Of a stretch of DNA of 64,000 bases, positions 10,653 to 23,509 are shown one piece after another (within the stretch, counting starts at the first letter, position 1; each line of letters begins with the position of its first letter). The translations under genes were made by a program, and so were the position numbers. The notes below the pieces were generated by a model. The model was not told where the DNA came from. It saw only the letters and a program-made list of their open reading frames with translations, and searched no databases. Source of the DNA: Taenia hydatigena. Taxonomy: Eukaryota > Platyhelminthes > Cestoda > Cyclophyllidea > Taeniidae. The stretch spans positions 9,686,836 to 9,750,835 of the forward strand of contig JADWOT020000001.1 of NCBI GenBank assembly GCA_036345935.2, read 5' to 3'.

Positions 10653-10739
10653 AGTGGATGGGTGGTCGAGACCTCGATGGCGTGCACTCTCAGCGTGCGT
10701 CCCTTTGCTGACTCATTCGCGCTGGTCGATCGATGAATC
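10653..10739. promoter_or_regulatory. 87-base block identical in both arms, GATCGATC-rich (left)
   Basis: All 87 bases match the mirror (43674-43588), while the arms average roughly 86 percent. It sits in a GC-richer stretch with repeated CGATCGAT palindromes (the next at about 10793-10803). No single open frame is convincing. This could be a regulatory element, an unrecognised exon, or a gene-conversion tract. Confidence 0.35.
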
Positions 10740-13700
10740 GATGAGAGCATCTGGTCCACCCTCGTTGCACCCCCATTACCCCATTAAACAGACGATCGAT
10801 CGACAGGGCTCAGTAACCGGGACTAAGAATCACATACATGAATGGCGAGGGGGGTGAATTAATAAATAAATAGTTTCAAGTGATGCAGATCAACCACCTG
10901 CTTAACCGCAATGAATGAATATGATTCTAATTCATTTTTTAAACTCTCACCCATCACTCCATTCAATTCCTTCCCATTGTATAGTGCAGTTTCCTTTTGC
11001 AGCCTTAGGGCACAGAGAGATGCTCCAAGGGTTTGATTGTAAATCACGGTTTGAGCATCAAAACTGTCCTATGGATCTGATTCGTGACTCGGCTTCGTGC
11101 AGCCTCATGGTTAATAACACAGAATGCACCTTCTAAACGCGTTCATTAAGGTCAAATTAGGTGCCCAAATGATACCATCAAGTAAGGTCCTTTCTAGCCT
11201 TCGTATATGTAGTGTTTGCCTACATGGATATGTTCCAGGAACGCAGACAAACAAAACCTTAGCAATCCAACCATCAACGCTTTCAGCAGTGACCTATTTA
11301 CGCAAATCCGTAGTCGTCACTCCTGACTGAATGAGGCGATCCCTGACTTGGAGTAAAAATGATTAGTGGACGGAAATATGGAAATCAGATGGCAGTTATG
11401 GTGTCAGAAGAAGCGCTTCCGTCAAAGGAAACCTTCGGTGAAGATCAATCCAATATGAACAATTTCCGCGGTTTGTAGATAGGCAATGCAAAGAGCATTA
11501 ATTGCGTCTAGGCAACAGCATCATATAGTCAGCACACCCCGGCCACGAATCTAGTCCAACAGCGACATCAGTATTAAAGCTGCTCCTACCAGAATCCGTA
11601 TTCGGCACACGATCACCTTATCCCAATAACCAATGCTCAGAATTCGGCATCACCCTTTCAAATGTACCAGTCATCGTATTTAGCAAGTGGTTTTTACGAC
11701 GCTGAGTACAATTCTTCGCTCTCCTTAATCTGCATTGTGCACCAGGACTCGATTCACAGCGCCTGGAGGAAGTCATGGAAGCAGTCTCCGATTCCGGCTC
11801 AAATAAATAGTTATCAAATTAGTTAGCCAGACTTACCATTGTCGAATTAATCAAATGCAGTTCACAATGGCAACTAAGGCGCAGTTGGATAGAATGCAAG
11901 CAGGGAAGTTAACATGTAGAAGCATGTGACATCGAGACTCCGTTTGCGCAAGCACTCATCTTAAATTACTGTTACCATTTTGTGGACTGAAAAGCATTCT
12001 CCTTGACGTGACTCTACACACAGACTCAGATGAATGACTTCTTCTTTTGTGGTGGCGTCTCTGCCAAAACAACCTCTGACGCAGCTGCGAAAACGTCGCT
12101 CTGTTTGCCGGCTACTGAGCAAAGCATCAGTAGAGTTGACATTCCACCTCAAAATTTAACAGCAACAAGGTGGTGGATGCTGGTCGAATGCAATCCAAGG
12201 GACGATTGGAGATACAACGCTTAAGGTCTTTCCAAATTCTTTGTGAAAATGTAAGACTTGTAAGCACCAAGCATTTAGTGTAGAGAATCAACGCGTATGG
12301 AAATCCATCCCAATGCCCTCTGCCAGTAAAAGCCTTAACAATCGCTTCAAGTTGCCAAAATTTGCCGTTAGATGTTTCCAAGTTCACAAACGTCATTTAA
12401 ACCTGGCTGTTTTTATTATTTACTAAAGTTTCACCACTGTTGCACATTTGAAGCTTCTCCAACCAAAAACCGGGCGCAACTGCAGTTACCAGAAAACCCA
12501 CGCAAAACGACAATCCAAATTTGTCGCGTGAAGATTTGGCCGATGTAACTAGTAGAAGCGACTAGGTTTTATCTTTTAAAAGCACATTAGAGGCTTTAAA
12601 GTTACTTGCGTCTTTTACATTTCCAGCAACATTACTGAGTTCTAATTTTCCCATGTCTATTTCTCCGCTGCCCTTTGGGTCTCAAAGTCTGTAACCAAAA
12701 GCAATGGAGATCATAAATTCACTCGTTACAAAAGTTGCACGCGAAATTTTACTTTTTCAAACAATTCCATTGCACCTTACACAGAGTGGATAACAGCCAA
12801 CCTGTCCATTTCCTAGAGTTGAATGCATTTCTCGCTGTTTGGTGAATGCTGTCTCCAACAGAATTCGTAAGGGCATTCTGAAGGTAGACTTTTGATGCGA
12901 AAACAAATGCTAGTGCTAATAATTTGCTACGCATTCTGCACTCTGACCATCCATTGATTTCAACTCTACTGTCCAAACCTTCAGTCTTGTGTTTTGTTAT
13001 GACATTTTCTAAATGAGGCATGAGGAGTAGTACTTCAGCAACCAATAAACCACTCGCTCTGCTTCATCATGAATGCGCTGCAGCACACTTCCTTCCATGA
13101 TGATTGAGCCATCCGAATTTCCAAGTGAAGCTTAAAGTGAGTTTTTAATGGAATTTTGAATGTAGAACTTATAAAGGGCTGCAGACAGTGTCTACGCTCC
13201 CAATTAGGACTGCCAAAAGTGAGATGGTTATTTATGAAAGACCATGTTGTACATCCCAACCGAGAGTGTGTTTGTTATCCGTCAGAAGCATGGTACGTCC
13301 TGCGTACAAGTGAAGGAGAAAGTGATGCCTGGCAGTGAAGACAATGGTCATCCCCTTCCAACCTGCCTTGACGAGTTATGGTTATAAATAAACTATTTAT
13401 TAGAATCTCAATAGACAGCAGCGTTATCCCAACATCAGATCGCCAATCATATGCGACGACCCAGGTTGAACCGTAAAATCAAGGTCCGATGTTGATTAAT
13501 TACGTGGTCAGTGATTTCGATCTGCGAACTAAGCCAATGGCATCAAAAAACTGCCAATGGGTCAGGCCCTGTATAAGCCACATGGCTGATCGGTGCTCGA
13601 CCAGGAAGGGCGATCGACTATTTACGGAATGAACACCTTATCTTGAGTGCCTCTATAAAAGTCTTAACCAAACCCACCCAAATTCAAACAACAGAGTTAA

Positions 13701-15840
13701 TAACATGCTACTAAGGGAACTACACACACATAAGAATGATAGAAATTACTCGACTATCAACCCAACCGATAAAGGTCAACTAGGTCGGAAAGACTAAATC
13801 TCGAAAACATAACTTGCGATGGTAGTTATAAATGGAAGATCAACTAAATGTTGCCACAGTTGATGCCTCCAGGTCGTATTGTCCCTGGTGAGAGTGTGGG
13901 AATCGAGTGATGTTGGCTCATAAAGACTGTCGGTCAGTTTCGGTTGGAGTGTTCCATCACTTATCAAAATACGCAGTGAACTTGATGCTGCAATGGTAGT
14001 CAAACATCAAAACACGCTACCAAAATTAGACACCAAGGCCAGAGATGGCTTTTAACGTGGCCTAGAAGCTTGCCAGCTGCAATTCTGGTAGTTATATCTC
14101 TATGACCGAATTTTAGTACGTCTATCATGGTAAAGAATCCTAAGTTAGCACAGTCATAACGATTTAGCCTTATTCATCTCTTTCGAAACAGATCTGAGAG
14201 AAAATGAGACTCTGTAGCTCGTTGTCTCCCATAATTGGTTTTTCCTATGTTGCGGGCGATGCGTCGCTAGACATATTCGGGAAAGAATTCCGTGAGAGCC
14301 GAAGTTCCAGCATCTAAAAACGACAAATCAGGTCAAACCTGCTTCTTTTTAACTCCTTTTAGCTTCGATTTGATTTAGAACGGGATGTGTGCATCTTGTT
14401 TCCTACCCTAATTGCTTGCGACAGTTTTAGTACTAAACAATGGCAACTGAGGTCCCCTTGATGTGTGGTGAGCTTGGTCACGTAGCTGCACTCCTTTTTA
14501 CCGCTCTTATCCAAATTTAATTAGGATTGGGACTTGACGGTTGTTCTCGAGTTACACAGCACCAATTTATGTCTGGTCGATATTGATAGGAGGCAACGCA
14601 AGATGGGGAAGAATTGTGAAGTCAGTCCTATCAAGGCAAAGTAAACCCCTGTTTAAATTCAATTAGTACGCCCAAATGATTTAATGATTCTGTTCCATCC
14701 TCGCATTTCTCTCTCATCTGCCTCAACAACAAATAACTTCTTATTGTATTTGTGTTCCTCTTCTGCAGCATTCTGTAATCAGTGATCCTTGTCTCTAAAT
14801 GCTTCTCCTTCCCTACAACTTCACTTGATACCTCACATACCTGCACTTCTCTTCCCATTCACTGCACATACATTACTCATTTTCTAGAAGCCTGCACAAA
14901 CTTCAGTGAATTTAAGTTGTTTTTCTTTAGAAACCGACTGCGTAGAAGGTAGAATGAATATCCTCCTACTGATTTGGTAAGTAAGTAGTAAAAGGTAAGC
15001 AGCCCCAAGAAGGATGAGATTACAAAAGTATTTGACTTGCATTGGTGATCTACAACCTGTGATCAGGTCAATCTTTTCCGTATACATGATTGCGACTAGT
15101 CAGTTCATGGTCACGCGGACCATGGGAGCTCCTCTAATCTTTCTCGATCAACTTCGTGAACATTGCTGGTGAGGCTAGAACCACTAGCAAGCTGCGGCTG
15201 CCAACAGTCGAAATTGCCTTAAGCAGCAAGAGCTCAAACGAGTTTCTCGGCTTGTTACCCATGAACCAGAATACTGCCTTCTATTGATGTGATGTGTTGA
15301 CAACAACTACCATCCCGTCCTGCCATTCCCGTCGCACCACAATGCTAATACAGCATCCAAGTTATCCGTTAGTCTTTATGTCGTAATATCTCAATGCTAT
15401 TTGGAGTCCTTTTCGATCTGATTTCTCCGGATGGTTTATTCGATTATATTTATAAAATAATAGAAATCAGTGTCTAGCTGATCAATTTCACATCTCTGAT
15501 GCAGATGGTATGAGCGAATTCGACCGTTTAGTACCAAGCTTGTTAATCTCATGTGCCTACAAGTCCACTTATATGCTTTCCATCACTGTGCTTTGATCAT
15601 CAACTTGCGCCTTTGCGCAGGCATGCGCGCATTTACGGTTGCTCCCTCGGCGCCACCAACACAGTGCTGCCGACATTCTGTCACCGGAGTTTAAAGCAGA
15701 ATATCCTCATTACTAAAACAGTGCTCTGTAGCAGTATGATAACGACACCAGCTCTTGATTTGATATTGCCAAGCCAATGCCACATAAAGAGGAGCATCAG
15801 TCTGACACTAGTGATGAACTAATGGGAAGAGATGCAGCCA

Positions 15841-16047
15841 TCAATCTAAAGGGTTCTTGAGCCTCAAGATGTAGCATTGTAGGTTCTGTTGACAGAGGTG
15901 GCTAGGACCTATATTGCATTGTGGGCGGTAGAGAGACCGTCCGACTACTGTTGCAAAGCCATAGGATGTTGATCGTTTTTTTTCACTTGACTGACCAAGC
16001 GTCACCAAGACTCCTCTCTCTTTTGCAATCTGTAAAAAACTGACCAT
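15841..16047 (-). CDS. 68-codon open frame kept in both arms (left)
   Basis: Starts MVSFLQIAKERGVL and ends CYILRLKNPLD. The mirror at 38496-38702 has the same start, stop and length with no indel. I count about 9 synonymous and 14 replacement differences, a replacement rate roughly half the synonymous one. No recognised family; it could be a short coding exon or chance. Confidence 0.25.
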   Translation of the reverse strand: MVSFLQIAKERGVLVTLGQSSEKKRSTSYGFATVVGRSLYRPQCNIGPSHLCQQNLQCYILRLKNPLD

Positions 16048-18229
16048 AGTCGTGAGAGCCTATTGCAATCCCTGTTTACCGCCTTGTTTTGAAATCCGAA
16101 ATAAATTATTAAATCTTGACGTTAGTGACGGGAAATAGACTAGTGTACGCATAAGAAAACGTGTGCAAAGAAGAGGACTTGTCATTGTAGATGTTAAGAA
16201 CAATTGCTGAAGAGAAGCGTGAATGCAGGAAGGGCAAAACAGGGAAGGAAGAAAAGGAGAATTTCGGATTTGCCTACCTTTTAGGCACATTTTGCGACTT
16301 GGAAGAAACTGAACAGTTTCATAGGCTTAATTTTGCCTTTCCTCTTCTCATTCCTTTTACTATCTTTTGCTGTAATGTCTATGCAATGTTTGACGCTGAT
16401 TTTGCCGCACTACTACATTTACTAAAGAAAGAAATAGTAAGCAAAGAGATTTTCTTATTTCATAGTGTTGGTAAATAAAAAAAGACGATGAATGTATGGT
16501 AATAGAGATTCAGCAGTATAAACTACAAAATTTCGCATTACGCGCTTTGTAGTGATGCGCAATCCACTTTCCTCTCTGAAAATCACAGCTTTGAATGATG
16601 ATCAACTTCCAGCCGAAAGGAGTTACGCCTTTGATAAGGACTCCAGGTTCTTCCTTTTGGTTTCGATTCCCCCTTTTGGCAAGAAGTCATCCATAATTGC
16701 ACGACAGTTCAATTTATTCACACATGAGCTACTACCTTAGCCTCGGATTTGTTCGTAGGCACGGCACATGGTAGCTGAAATGCCCGAAATTCGTGACCTC
16801 CTTTTCTACCGTAATATGGCGCTTTGTTTGCTAATAAATCTTTATAGTACTAAGTGAGACCTAAAGGACAGAGCTATGGAACCTACCGTGGGTGAGGATT
16901 AAACGCATATTTGGCATCTCCTATGAGTACACTGAGGACCATGATGCCACAGCACTGTACTATCGCCAAATTAGGCGATACACCAGATGTCTTTTCGTGC
17001 ACATTATATCTGTGCTCATCTGAATGATACTTGTGTAGCCGTGTGTGGGACATGCACGCTTACTCCTTTTGGGTGAAAATTAGGCAGGATGCACATAGCT
17101 CGGGGCCGGGCAACATCCGGTGTGCCCTAGAGAGCATACAAAGCTCTTCCCCATCAAACTGCGTTAATGTGTGCCCCTTCTCTTTTCCGCAATAATTGAT
17201 TCCATTATATGCCTTTTTGATCAAAGTGGCCGCAAACTTAAGATAAAGAAAGAAAACTGAACTCGTTTGAATAACTACCTGTGGGTTCGGCACGTGCACA
17301 AAATTCCAACTGACCTTTAGAGAAGTAATGTCAAAGTGTCCAATGTTCACTAGCTTTCCTTGTCTGTGAAAAAGTGTTTTACAATTTGAAAAGGCTTCCT
17401 CACTTTGGCGAACTCGCTTTCTACTTCACTGCTGACAAGAATTCCCTCGGTAATTTATCAGCGATGTAGGGAAAGTGCGGAGAAGTCCACTTGCCAGACG
17501 ATAAAATTGCTACATACAAACCCATCTACTTACCCAGAACTTGGCTAGTAATGTGCATTGCGAGAAAAGATTTCGCCTCGTCTTGTCCACGCAAAGCAAC
17601 ACGTGTGCATTTAAGCTGAAGTTGCACGTGATGTTGGTAAACAACAAACACTGCAAAGGTCGCCTATCACTCCACTAATCCATGGGTAAGCAAACTCAAT
17701 GGTGTCCTCAGGCTCCACTTCAACAAGTGACACTCCGTACTAATACAATAGCCAACAAGCACGCTAAAGAGTCGATTGCAGCACTTTGAAATGAAGCTAA
17801 TGCATCACATCAAAGGCGGAACAGTACATCCCAAAGCAAACACTTCCAAAGTAGACAAGTGTTTTAAGGGACTAGATCATGAGCACTTTGTCCATGGAAA
17901 CCAAACGCCTAATCATTGAAGTGATCGAACAACATCTTCCCTCAAGTGCTGCAGAAGGCTGAGCAGAAATGGCGTAGCAAATACTGGCAGAAAACACCGC
18001 TCCTCATGACTAGTTAACAAAGTGCTTCAACCCAAGGACGCACTCCACGTACCGATCTCCCTTCACATCACAAACGCGATAGCACCGTAGGAAACAGCGA
18101 CGTAGAGCTTACGCTCGCAGCACAATGTCCTAACGCTGACAGTCCGTCATTAGCCAAAAAGCTGGTAATCCTTCACGCAGCTTACGAATAAATACAAGGA
18201 ATGATGGAGCATGGAACTGCAATTGGAAC

Positions 18230-20290
18230 ATTAACACGAATAAAGGCATGGGTTACGTATAGTGCTCCAGGAGGCACAAGACCCACCCTCAAAATTGGTT
18301 TTATACATTTACGAGCCCATTTTGACCTTTGTCAATGCACATTATAAAGCCAATCCCTACTAGGCCCAATAAATCATTTTGTTCACTCATACCACTCAAT
18401 ACTTCTTAGTGGTAAGTAGCCCCTAAAAAAAGGTGATGTGGCTGAAGGGAAGGGGTGTAAAGTTGTATCTAGTGTGACTGCTCTTGCAACGCTAATTCTC
18501 CCATCAATATGCTTTCCATCATGGCAAAGGTCGTAATTTCGATCCGGCCACCATGTCCATCAACACATTTCCTACGCACCAACGCATGCATACGCTCGTT
18601 CATTTGTTCAGGAGCGTGGTAAGTCTCATGAGCGACACAGGGAAATCATTGATAATGCGCTTCATGACCGTGCGAATATATAATTACTAAATAATCTCAT
18701 TCTGGAAGTCTGTTCCTCATGGGATGCTAGATTTCCAAGCAAAACGTGCAATCAGAATCCCAAATCATACGTGCACATGCAAAGATGAAATGCGGTGCAA
18801 TTCAACGCGAAGCCACGCACATGGAATGTATGGAATCGCGAAACTGTGGAAAGAAGGAGATAGAAAGATTGAAGCTTTAGGATGAAACGTAAATAGTTGT
18901 GGACGATTAAATTGTGGGAAGTCGGACTTATGGCCACGATCGGGTTAGCATGACGATTTCATAGAGAAGGTATTTGGAGATATTGAATCTCTAATGCAGG
19001 ACGACTTTTATGATACAGGCGCATTCGCAAGTGGCGCTAATGCGGTGATTGTAGTACTTCAGGTAGACGCATCAACACATGGGGACGCATTCAGCCACTT
19101 GTTTGACCTTAGCCGCACCTAGGTGGCCCTATTTAAACTGACGATAAGAGCTGAACTCGAAAACTAATTTTCTTTTTCTATTCTACTGCGTCGCCTCAGA
19201 CCCATCACTAGTTACCTGCTTACCAGTGAGCGTCATGCAGAGCAGCAAACGAGCAAAAAAAGAGGTCGTAGGATGAGTCCCATTGAACAGAATTGAGATA
19301 TACGCCACTCAGTAGAGCGAATTACGAAGGTGGCGTACAAATAGAGAATTGGAAATAGGTGATCCACCAGAAGCTAGCGTCAAATGCGCGAAAAAAGGTA
19401 CAAATGATTAAGCTCAATAACATCCTTTTGGAGTACTTTGTTTGAGTTCACATGCTAACCACTGAAACGTGGTGTTCAGTAAAACGCGAAATCCTGTTGC
19501 CTATACATGCTGCGTGAACATCCCAAAATTCACATTTGTGGTTGAGGAAGGTGGCGCCTTCCAATTCTTAGATAAAATGTGCTTGCCGAAACTCTTAGGG
19601 ACTTGTAGGGAGTAGATGAAATCGCGTAAAATGGAATTAGTAGAATATGCAGTTAACTAGGAGTGTTGAGAGTTGAATGGTGATCAGTAGAGGGAAGTGG
19701 GCGTCAGCGATAGCTATGTACAGGTGCCTCGTGGATTCAGTCACTCTACTGAGGTTTGGCTACATCGGTCTGAGTTAGCGCACAAGGCTGTGACGGATTG
19801 CTGGTTGTTTCGATAAACTCAAATCGGCTACACCTTACCTTAGCCTTCCTTGCTGCTCTTTACTTTTCTCCACACATTTGTACTATTTCGTATGGTTAGT
19901 TCCTATCCCATCATATCACATCCTTTTCCGCTATATTTGACTGTATATCATCGTGCGCATACGTTACTAATATTAAATAAGGTAGTGCCGAAGGCGGTGG
20001 CTGTAGTGGATGCTGTGTTCATGGTGCTGTCGGTGGTCTCATCAGAAGGCTAAAGAGTGCAAGCCCGTTGAAGTGTAGTTAATGGAAGACTTATGTTTAA
20101 TTTGCATTTACAAATGCATCGTCAATTGCACAAGGCGCTGCAAAGTAAGTTGCTTTTTTGGTACAAATTAATTTATGCAAATGAAAAACATTGTTGATGT
20201 ATGGTAGTTTAAAATTCAATGTGCCTCTTTTTACTTTGTTTTCTTTTGCATTTTTTCCAGTTTTATTTAGCGCGTACATTTAATACTTAG
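18230..20290 (+). repeat. Dispersed non-coding repeat, about 2 kb, copy 1
   Basis: Fullest copy. Landmarks: AAGACCCACCCTC near the start, GCACATTATAAAGCC, CTAATGCAGGACGACTTTTA, CTTGCCTTCC-like tail, TATTAAATAAGGTAGT near the end. Related copies are at 29395-30790, 36290-35065 (mirror) and 60310-61700. The segment 19620-20800 is absent from the right arm. Open frames are short and broken. One could read a faint reverse-transcriptase-like FxFLDK pattern near 19535-19615, but it is not convincing. Confidence 0.7.
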
Positions 20291-20811
20291 GAGTGTATCT
20301 TTATAATGCTCCCATGTTCTTTTGGGTTGTAGTTGTTTCTTAGGCATCGAATTCATACGGCAGATGTTTAAAGAGTTGAAAATGTACCGTAGACCTATTT
20401 TCACATCTCAGCGGACATTCGGCACAGCACATTACAAGTGGCACTAGTTGAGCGATTCAAGCACGTCCTGCAGACATAACACCACGATTCGTCTAGACAA
20501 TTAGTTAGTTTGTTTAGAGTTACCGGGGGATCCGTCCGCCGTTGCATTGGTTGCTTTAACCATTCATTTGTGCTCAGTTACTACTCGATTGGATCCCGTT
20601 TGTACCTCGTCTTCCATGCTCTCGCAGCTGCTTACCACAAATGTGCACAGAAACGTCTTTGCTGAGCACTAAGAACAAATGTGGTAGGTGACTTGTAGCA
20701 AATGCTCTTGACATTGACGATGAGATGTACCCACGCAACAGTAAAAAGCAGCAAATGAACATTTCAACTTATCAATCGCCTTTGGTAGCAGTGCACCTCT
20801 GACTTTGATGT

Positions 20812-21376
20812 GTGAGACTTAATAAATTGGGTTGGAGTGGCACTCGAAGAGACTACTACCGAAGGTTACATGCAAAACGCGGATCTTGCTATTATTGCTT
20901 GGCGAAACTTTCTTACACAGACAAGCGTAACACGAACTTAACATCAATCCTGCTACTGAACAAGGATTCGGCTTTGAATATCTGTGCATACGCGTTCCCC
21001 AATTTCATTGTTGCAAACAGAAGAAAAAGCAGTTTTGAACCGTTAGTGGGTACCGCCTTCTTTTGAAATGATTGCTCCATGCAAACCAACTGAAATCGCT
21101 CCCTATTCCAACGACCCTGCGCGAACAGGCGATGCTTTGATCGTGGTGGCTATTTTGAAGTCCTTAACCATTTGTGAGGAGTCATCCATTTTCTGCGACG
21201 ACATGATTGGGCGCCAGCAGACACTGATGACGCAGTCAAGCTGCGAGTGCGGTCTAGTTGATTTGTCCACATGGAAGCAAAAGACAGACGCTGTAGTGTG
21301 CTGACCACTTCATGCGAGTCTTGCAGTCATCGCGAATAGTCTGTGTAGCAAGTGGGAATTTCATGGACCATATTAA
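20812..21376 (+). pseudogene. Coding-like block, unidentified (left)
   Basis: First frame contains LTSILLLNKDSALNI, AYAFPNFIV and RKSSFEPLVGT. A second frame, from about 21135, has DALIVVAILKSL and WKQKTDAVVC and ends SLCSKWEFHGPY. Against the right arm the first part (about 40 codons) has about 10 synonymous and 10 replacement differences, a ratio near 0.3 per site, and a 15-base length difference keeps frame. Both suggest coding history. A TGA after DAVVC interrupts the left second frame. No family recognised. Confidence 0.35.
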
Positions 21377-23500
21377 GGCTCGTCAGCATCCAACGGCTCA
21401 CCAGAGTCATTGCATATTTTGCATACAATTTTTGTGTAAATTAGGATGGGTCACCAGGTTTCCCATTCGAAACGGCAATACTTTGTTGGTAAGTCGTATT
21501 CTAGTAATGGCGTTCAAGCATACTAATGGTATAAATGCATTCTATTTTACAGGACATGATTTATTTAATTGTTGTGAGATAGGAGGTGTTTGCAAAAGAA
21601 GAGTGTCGCAAAATGCTATGAGATGGTGAAGCGTGTTGGCAAGCTATGCTTCATTTTAAATTTATTGACTGTGGCATCCTGAATGCATTGGGTACTAAAT
21701 CACCTGACGGCAACAGACAAGTACAAGATCTACTGAAATCAAGTTGCTATTAGTGTAATGCCTCGAATTTGACGAATATGCAGCTAAACTTCAAACCCTA
21801 CTGCGAAAGCTGCAACCACATATTTAACCAACCAAACGACCAATTCTACCACGTTTTTGCGTCAAGGTAATTTCATGCATCATGAGTTTGTAAAAGGGCC
21901 ACTCGTTACAAAAAAGGAAAAGCTGCCATCTCGTAATGGGTGGAATTAGATGATGCTCCTTATTGTCGCAAAGCATTAAACTAGAGCATTCGCATCATCA
22001 TAGTGACGCTCAAATTATGCGCAAGTAAAGGAGGTTTGATACAACTTAGCTCTGTTGGCATGGCCTGTCCCAAGTTGAGTCAGTGCTAATACGATCGCTA
22101 TTTTAATACTTTACCCACTCGTTTCAAAGTGGAATTTTAGTGCTGCCTAAGCATAAGCGATTTTGAAGTAAGTAATTACTGCGCCCTGAGCCACATGAAT
22201 GAGGGGGTGATAGCGGTCTTTGCTTATATTCAAATATTTTTGTGATTACTCGCATGACCACAGAGCCCAAAATAGTGCAATCAATTGCTCTTACAACATT
22301 GATACAGATTTAATGGTAATAGAGGGTAAAACAAGTGAAGTTATGGTGTGTGTTGTAAAAAGATGCTGGGATGCATTGCCTTTTAGAGTACCTGCACGGC
22401 GACCAACTTATTTCCATGCCAAGTAAGTGCTTTTTGATGGGAGGAATAGAGCTGACACAGTGTAACAAGTTTGGTCTGCGTCACTACACTGCATCAGGCA
22501 TGACTATGGTACACTGCACAAAGATGTTGATTCTTTTCACAAATGTTTAATAGAAGACTGCAATCTGAACTCATGGGTTCCATAAATTTGAATGCTAGTC
22601 TCAAAGCCAACAATTTCCATTTGGGTATAATTCTCAACAAAATTTTCCTGTTATGCATCGCCCATATGTTTTCACTCCGCCTAAATAGATCGCCTTTACA
22701 TTTATGTGAATCAACTGGCATGTGGGTGCACGTTTCACCATTCAAGGGATAAACAACTGTTGTTGATAAACTCAAAAAAGCTAACCCACACATACGTGAA
22801 GAAAGTGGGGAAGCATTATGCCCTGTATCTGCCACCTGCGCATTTACTACGCCTAAGCGAAAGTCATGTGGTCAACCTACACCGCGAAATCGCGTTCATG
22901 GTTGATGCATGGATAGCCCAACTGTTGTATCATCACCCTCACAGGACATCACTGAGCGGCATGGCAAAAATGGTTGTGGTATTCATTCATTAGTCTTTCC
23001 AAATATGGATTCTCTTTTGAGTGACTCAACATTTCATCACAACCGATTCGTTTTACTACTGCCCATCACACCTTTTTGAAGCGCCCTACAAGAGAGGGTG
23101 ACAAAAAGCACGGTTTTGCTTTAGCCTTAGAATCGAATCAAACCATATTCTGCTTCAATCTAATCAAGAAAAACAGTATAGAGTACCGCATCGGTGCTGA
23201 TGCATGTGCCCAATGAGCCCAACAATTGTCGATAAGAACCATGGTGCACTTTCAGGCAATTGGAGATCACTAAATGCACAAATAATGGGCAAAGAGTGTA
23301 GCAAAGTGTAGCCAGAAAATAGTGGACAAATTATAACTGGTGAATTCGAGTAGCACAGGATATACCGTAACCGTGGGTTAAGATCGGAGCGATCACTAAT
23401 CAAAGGCACTTGTCCGAAAAATTGGAAATCCAGGCAATCAATACAAAGGCACGAAATTTTACAAAATCATCTACAACACAAGTTTGGTGCAAAATATGAT
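21377..23500. other. Inner left arm, decayed open frames
   Basis: Contains a good intron-like segment (GTAAGTCG at about 21490 to TTTTACAG at about 21553) whose splice signals are lost in the right arm, and fragments such as CYEMVKRVGKLCFIL mirrored at 34211-33921. At 22700-22990 both arms keep AFMVDAWIAQLL-like text, but with frame-breaking differences. Read as relics. Confidence 0.35.
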
Positions 23501-23509
23501 GTCGTTAAA

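Larger units (their letters stand above)
9050..18230. other. Middle left arm, mostly anonymous DNA
   Basis: Mirrored throughout at about 45290-36290. Apart from the 10653-10739 block and the 15841-16047 frame I see only short, separately decaying open frames (for example 13794-14003, mirrored in part at 40548-40739). No RNA gene recognised. Confidence 0.4.
1..23500 (+). repeat. Left arm of the giant inverted repeat
   Basis: Collinear reverse-complement match to the right arm. Anchor pairs (left with right): 1-258 with 55545-55287; 470-659 with 55077-54888; 3058-3345 with 51405-51042; 5640-6120 with 47470-46900; 6121-6347 with 46899-46675; 8174-8805 with 46154-45533; 10500-10860 with 43850-43468; 13800-14000 with about 40740-40530; 15500-16090 with 39045-38445; 17060-17350 with 37480-37190; 18400-18600 with 36120-35930; 20812-21066 with 34910-34650; 22490-22980 with 33880-33420; 23130-23500 with about 33290-32930. 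By-eye identity is about 86 percent over 16080-16340 and about 93 percent over 480-700. Homology is still present at base 1. Confidence 0.95.

Noticed and set aside
19535..19615. Reverse-transcriptase-like text (FxFLDK) in the dispersed repeat
   Set aside because: Only about 15 residues, with stops nearby and no catalytic motif found in any copy.
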